This document shows positions 5,829-7,079 of a stretch of 7,079 bases of DNA, in pieces. Source of the stretch: SKVR01 sp041642035 (lineage in GTDB: Bacteria; Bacteroidota; Bacteroidia; Bacteroidales; UBA7960); contig JBEPXC010000189.1 of assembly GCA_041642035.1 (NCBI GenBank), positions 1 to 7,079 of the forward strand, written 5' to 3'. Numbering within the stretch: the first letter of the stretch is position 1; each line of letters begins with the position of its first letter. A program made the position numbers and the translations under genes. The notes under the pieces were generated by a model. The model ran no database searches. It had not been told where the DNA came from and saw only the letters and a list, made by a program, of their open reading frames with translations.

Positions 5829-6230
5829 GATTTTGCTTTTGGGTTGAAAATATAATGTCGGATGTAAAAGTAAATTAAATTATCGAATAACAATAAAAAA
5901 ATATTGTTTTATGTTTAAGTTAAAATTTACCATTAAATCCTCGGGTCTTTTTTGTTGTAATAGTATCTTAATAGGTTTTTTTTGTGGAACTTGCAGGACT
6001 CGGGGGGACTGGTGAGCAGTGTGGCATTTAAATGGAGCTGGATGCTCGAAGCTGGAAGGAAGGAAAAAAGTGAAAAGTGAAAAATGGAAAGTGAAGTGGG
6101 AACGCAGATGACACTGGCGAAACAAGTAACAAGTAACAAGTAACAAGTAACAAGGAACCTTAACCTCCACCTTCCGCGCAGGGTTCTATTATACGTCCAC
6201 GTAGTCATTTTTTTCTGTTATGTTTATTGG
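5829..6230. other. Intergenic region with dispersed composite repeat
   Basis: No gene is supported here. The left part (5829-5990) is plain AT-rich DNA upstream of the minus-strand DUF2975 gene. The right part contains the composite repeat described separately. Overlapping open frames on the minus strand at 5880-6208 run through the heptamer arrays and translate into low-complexity repeats of leucine, valine, threonine and cysteine, so they are not called. Confidence 0.6.
5996..6157 (+). repeat. Second copy of the composite intergenic repeat
   Basis: Modules in order: G-rich motif GGACTCGGGGGGACTGGTGA (5996-6015 and on to 6021), related to 949-974; AATGGAGCTGGATGCTCGAA with further GCTGGAA-type heptamers (6031-6060); GTGAAAA-type heptamers (6070-6097); ACGCAGATGACACTG (6102-6116); and AACAAGT heptamers (6121-6155, four copies plus AACAAGG). 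The GCTGGAA, ACGCAGATGACACTG and AACAAG blocks are in the same order as at 521-645 and 732-849. There is no 5S-derived element or T-tailed terminator here. Confidence 0.75.
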
Positions 6231-6237
6231 AATGACG

Positions 6238-6245
6238 TATATTTG
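6238..6245 (+). promoter_or_regulatory. Candidate -7 box (TATATTTG)
   Basis: An exact match to the TAnnTTTG -7 consensus of Bacteroidota. The best upstream element is only TTTC at 6212-6215 with a 22-bp gap. If it is used, the transcript would start near 6250 and carry a leader of about 145 nt that covers the remnant frame before the next gene. Confidence 0.35.
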
Positions 6246-6254
6246 CCGGCGTAA

Positions 6255-6392
6255 ACTATTTTAACGGCATCAGAATGTTCGTTTAAACCATATTCTTATA
6301 AAAACCAGGGAAAATGTATCTCCTATAGCTTCATTGGTTTGGTTAAAGATGTTGATGAAAATCCTATTGTTTTTATTACCGAACTTAAGTAA
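6255..6392 (+). pseudogene. Possible gene remnant (C-terminal fragment, no start codon)
   Basis: A frame of 45 codons without an ATG, GTG or TTG near its beginning reads as plausible protein: SECSFKPYSYKNQGKCISYS followed by FIGLVKDVDENPIVFITELK and a TAA stop. A TAA codon lies just upstream in frame. It ends 4 nt before the next gene's ATG, the spacing of a former operon partner. It could be the tail of a deleted or frameshifted gene. A short ATG frame at 6220-6264 could join it through a frameshift. The family is not recognised, and a plain untranslated leader remains possible. Confidence 0.3.
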
Positions 6393-6396
6393 TTAA

Positions 6397-7079
6397 ATGA
6401 ATTTCAGACTCGGCGTATTTAAATTGATTTTGGTTTTTGGTTTTTCCATAAACCCTATGATCGCGCAGAACAGTCATGAACTGCATCGGCGAACAGTGGT
6501 AAAACATACCGAAAAATGGCAAACCGGAAGAATTGATGATACCCGGCATGTGGTGGATTCTGTTTTTTATGAAAATGGCAGACTTAAGGAGATCGTAGAA
6601 TCGTTAATAAAGCGTGAAGGTTTTCGGGTGGTTGATTCCATCCTATTAAACAGAAGAATGATTTGGGGGGAAGATGGTAATCTGATCTTAGAGGAAACCT
6701 TTATGAACGGCAAAGTTGTTTCCATAAGAAATCATTATCCCTCATATAAGAATTTAATACCGAATGGTAGTTTTGAGCAACACTCCGAAATCCCCCGTCA
6801 TGTTATTAAAGAGGACCTCATTGGAATATGGTGTCAGCCTATCTATTCAGTAATTAGTACAGACACAATATACACGAGTATTAACGAAAAGGATACCATC
6901 AGGCATACATTAATTACAAGGCAGACACATTCTGGTTGTGATGATATATCCAGAAAGGTAGAGCGATATGTTATGGTTGAAAAAAACGGACATACAGTTG
7001 ATTCTGTCTATGTCAACACGTCGGATTACATAAATACAGGATTTCGTAGATCAACAAAAATGCACATTTGCAATTACGA
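6397..7079 (+). CDS. Secreted protein with YwqK/MORN-like repeats and NLIPNGSFE motif (3' end beyond window)
   Basis: The frame runs open from the ATG at 6397 to the window end, giving 227 codons plus two bases. Residues 1-24 form a signal peptide (LILVFGFSINPMIAQ), so the product is exported. Residues 57-65 (FYENGRLKE) and 92-106 (DGNLILEETFMNGKV) resemble the short beta repeats of YwqK/MORN-type proteins. At about 119-133 lies NLIPNGSFEQHSEIP, the N-P-N/G-SFE motif that opens a domain seen in many Bacteroidota cell-surface proteins, some with a C-terminal OmpA domain. Whether an OmpA or sorting domain follows cannot be seen. The start is supported by the signal peptide; there is no Shine-Dalgarno sequence. 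The gene lies 4 nt after a possible gene remnant and downstream of a TATATTTG box. Function and partner are unknown. Confidence 0.75.
   Translation, partial: MNFRLGVFKLILVFGFSINPMIAQNSHELHRRTVVKHTEKWQTGRIDDTRHVVDSVFYENGRLKEIVESLIKREGFRVVDSILLNRRMIWGEDGNLILEETFMNGKVVSIRNHYPSYKNLIPNGSFEQHSEIPRHVIKEDLIGIWCQPIYSVISTDTIYTSINEKDTIRHTLITRQTHSGCDDISRKVERYVMVEKNGHTVDSVYVNTSDYINTGFRRSTKMHICNY

Noticed and set aside
5880..6208. Two overlapping minus-strand frames of 91 and 96 codons
   Set aside because: They read through the AACAAGT, GTGAAAA and GCTGGAA repeats in two different frames and resemble the spurious frames of the other repeat locus.

Overview
The window looks like part of a chromosome from the phylum Bacteroidota. 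Three things point there. One gene encodes a GLPGLI-family secreted protein. It is followed by an outer-membrane beta-barrel protein with a carboxypeptidase-regulatory-like N-terminus and a TonB-receptor-type plug. Genes lack Shine-Dalgarno sequences, and two upstream regions carry TAnnTTTG-like -7 boxes. Genus-level placement is not possible from the sequence alone.

Layout: positions 1-80 are the 3' end of 23S rRNA. A spacer of about 175 bp with an AT-rich heptamer repeat follows, then a complete 5S rRNA (about 257-367) with its own terminator (376-410). From about 414 to 1203 there is an unusual array of four truncated, rearranged copies of the 5S 3' half, plus one scrambled relic. Each of the four copies is followed at once by an intrinsic terminator. 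They are separated by modules of heptameric tandem repeats and a Bacteroidota-style intergenic repeat (ACGCAGATGACACTG). Two units (521-731 and 732-936) are nearly identical; a third (937-1203) is diverged but keeps much of the module order.

After about 170 bp of AT-rich leader come two same-strand genes that are probably co-expressed: the GLPGLI protein (1372-2232) and the 880-residue outer-membrane protein (2371-5013). Convergent to them is a tight minus-strand pair: a four-helix DUF2975-type membrane protein (5262-5828) and, 1 nt downstream, a small Cro/CI-type HTH regulator (5042-5260). That pairing is a recurrent regulator/membrane-protein unit of unknown signal.

Positions 5829-6396 hold no complete gene. 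They contain a second copy of the composite intergenic repeat (about 5996-6157), a candidate promoter, and a stop-terminated reading frame without a start (6255-6392) that may be a gene remnant. The last gene (6397 to the window end, incomplete) is a secreted protein with YwqK/MORN-like repeats and an NLIPNGSFE motif.

The main novelty candidate is the tandem family of 5S-derived, terminator-linked elements. It could be locally amplified debris, a stack of insulating terminators behind the rRNA operon, or a non-autonomous 5S-derived repeat. The sequence alone does not decide between these.
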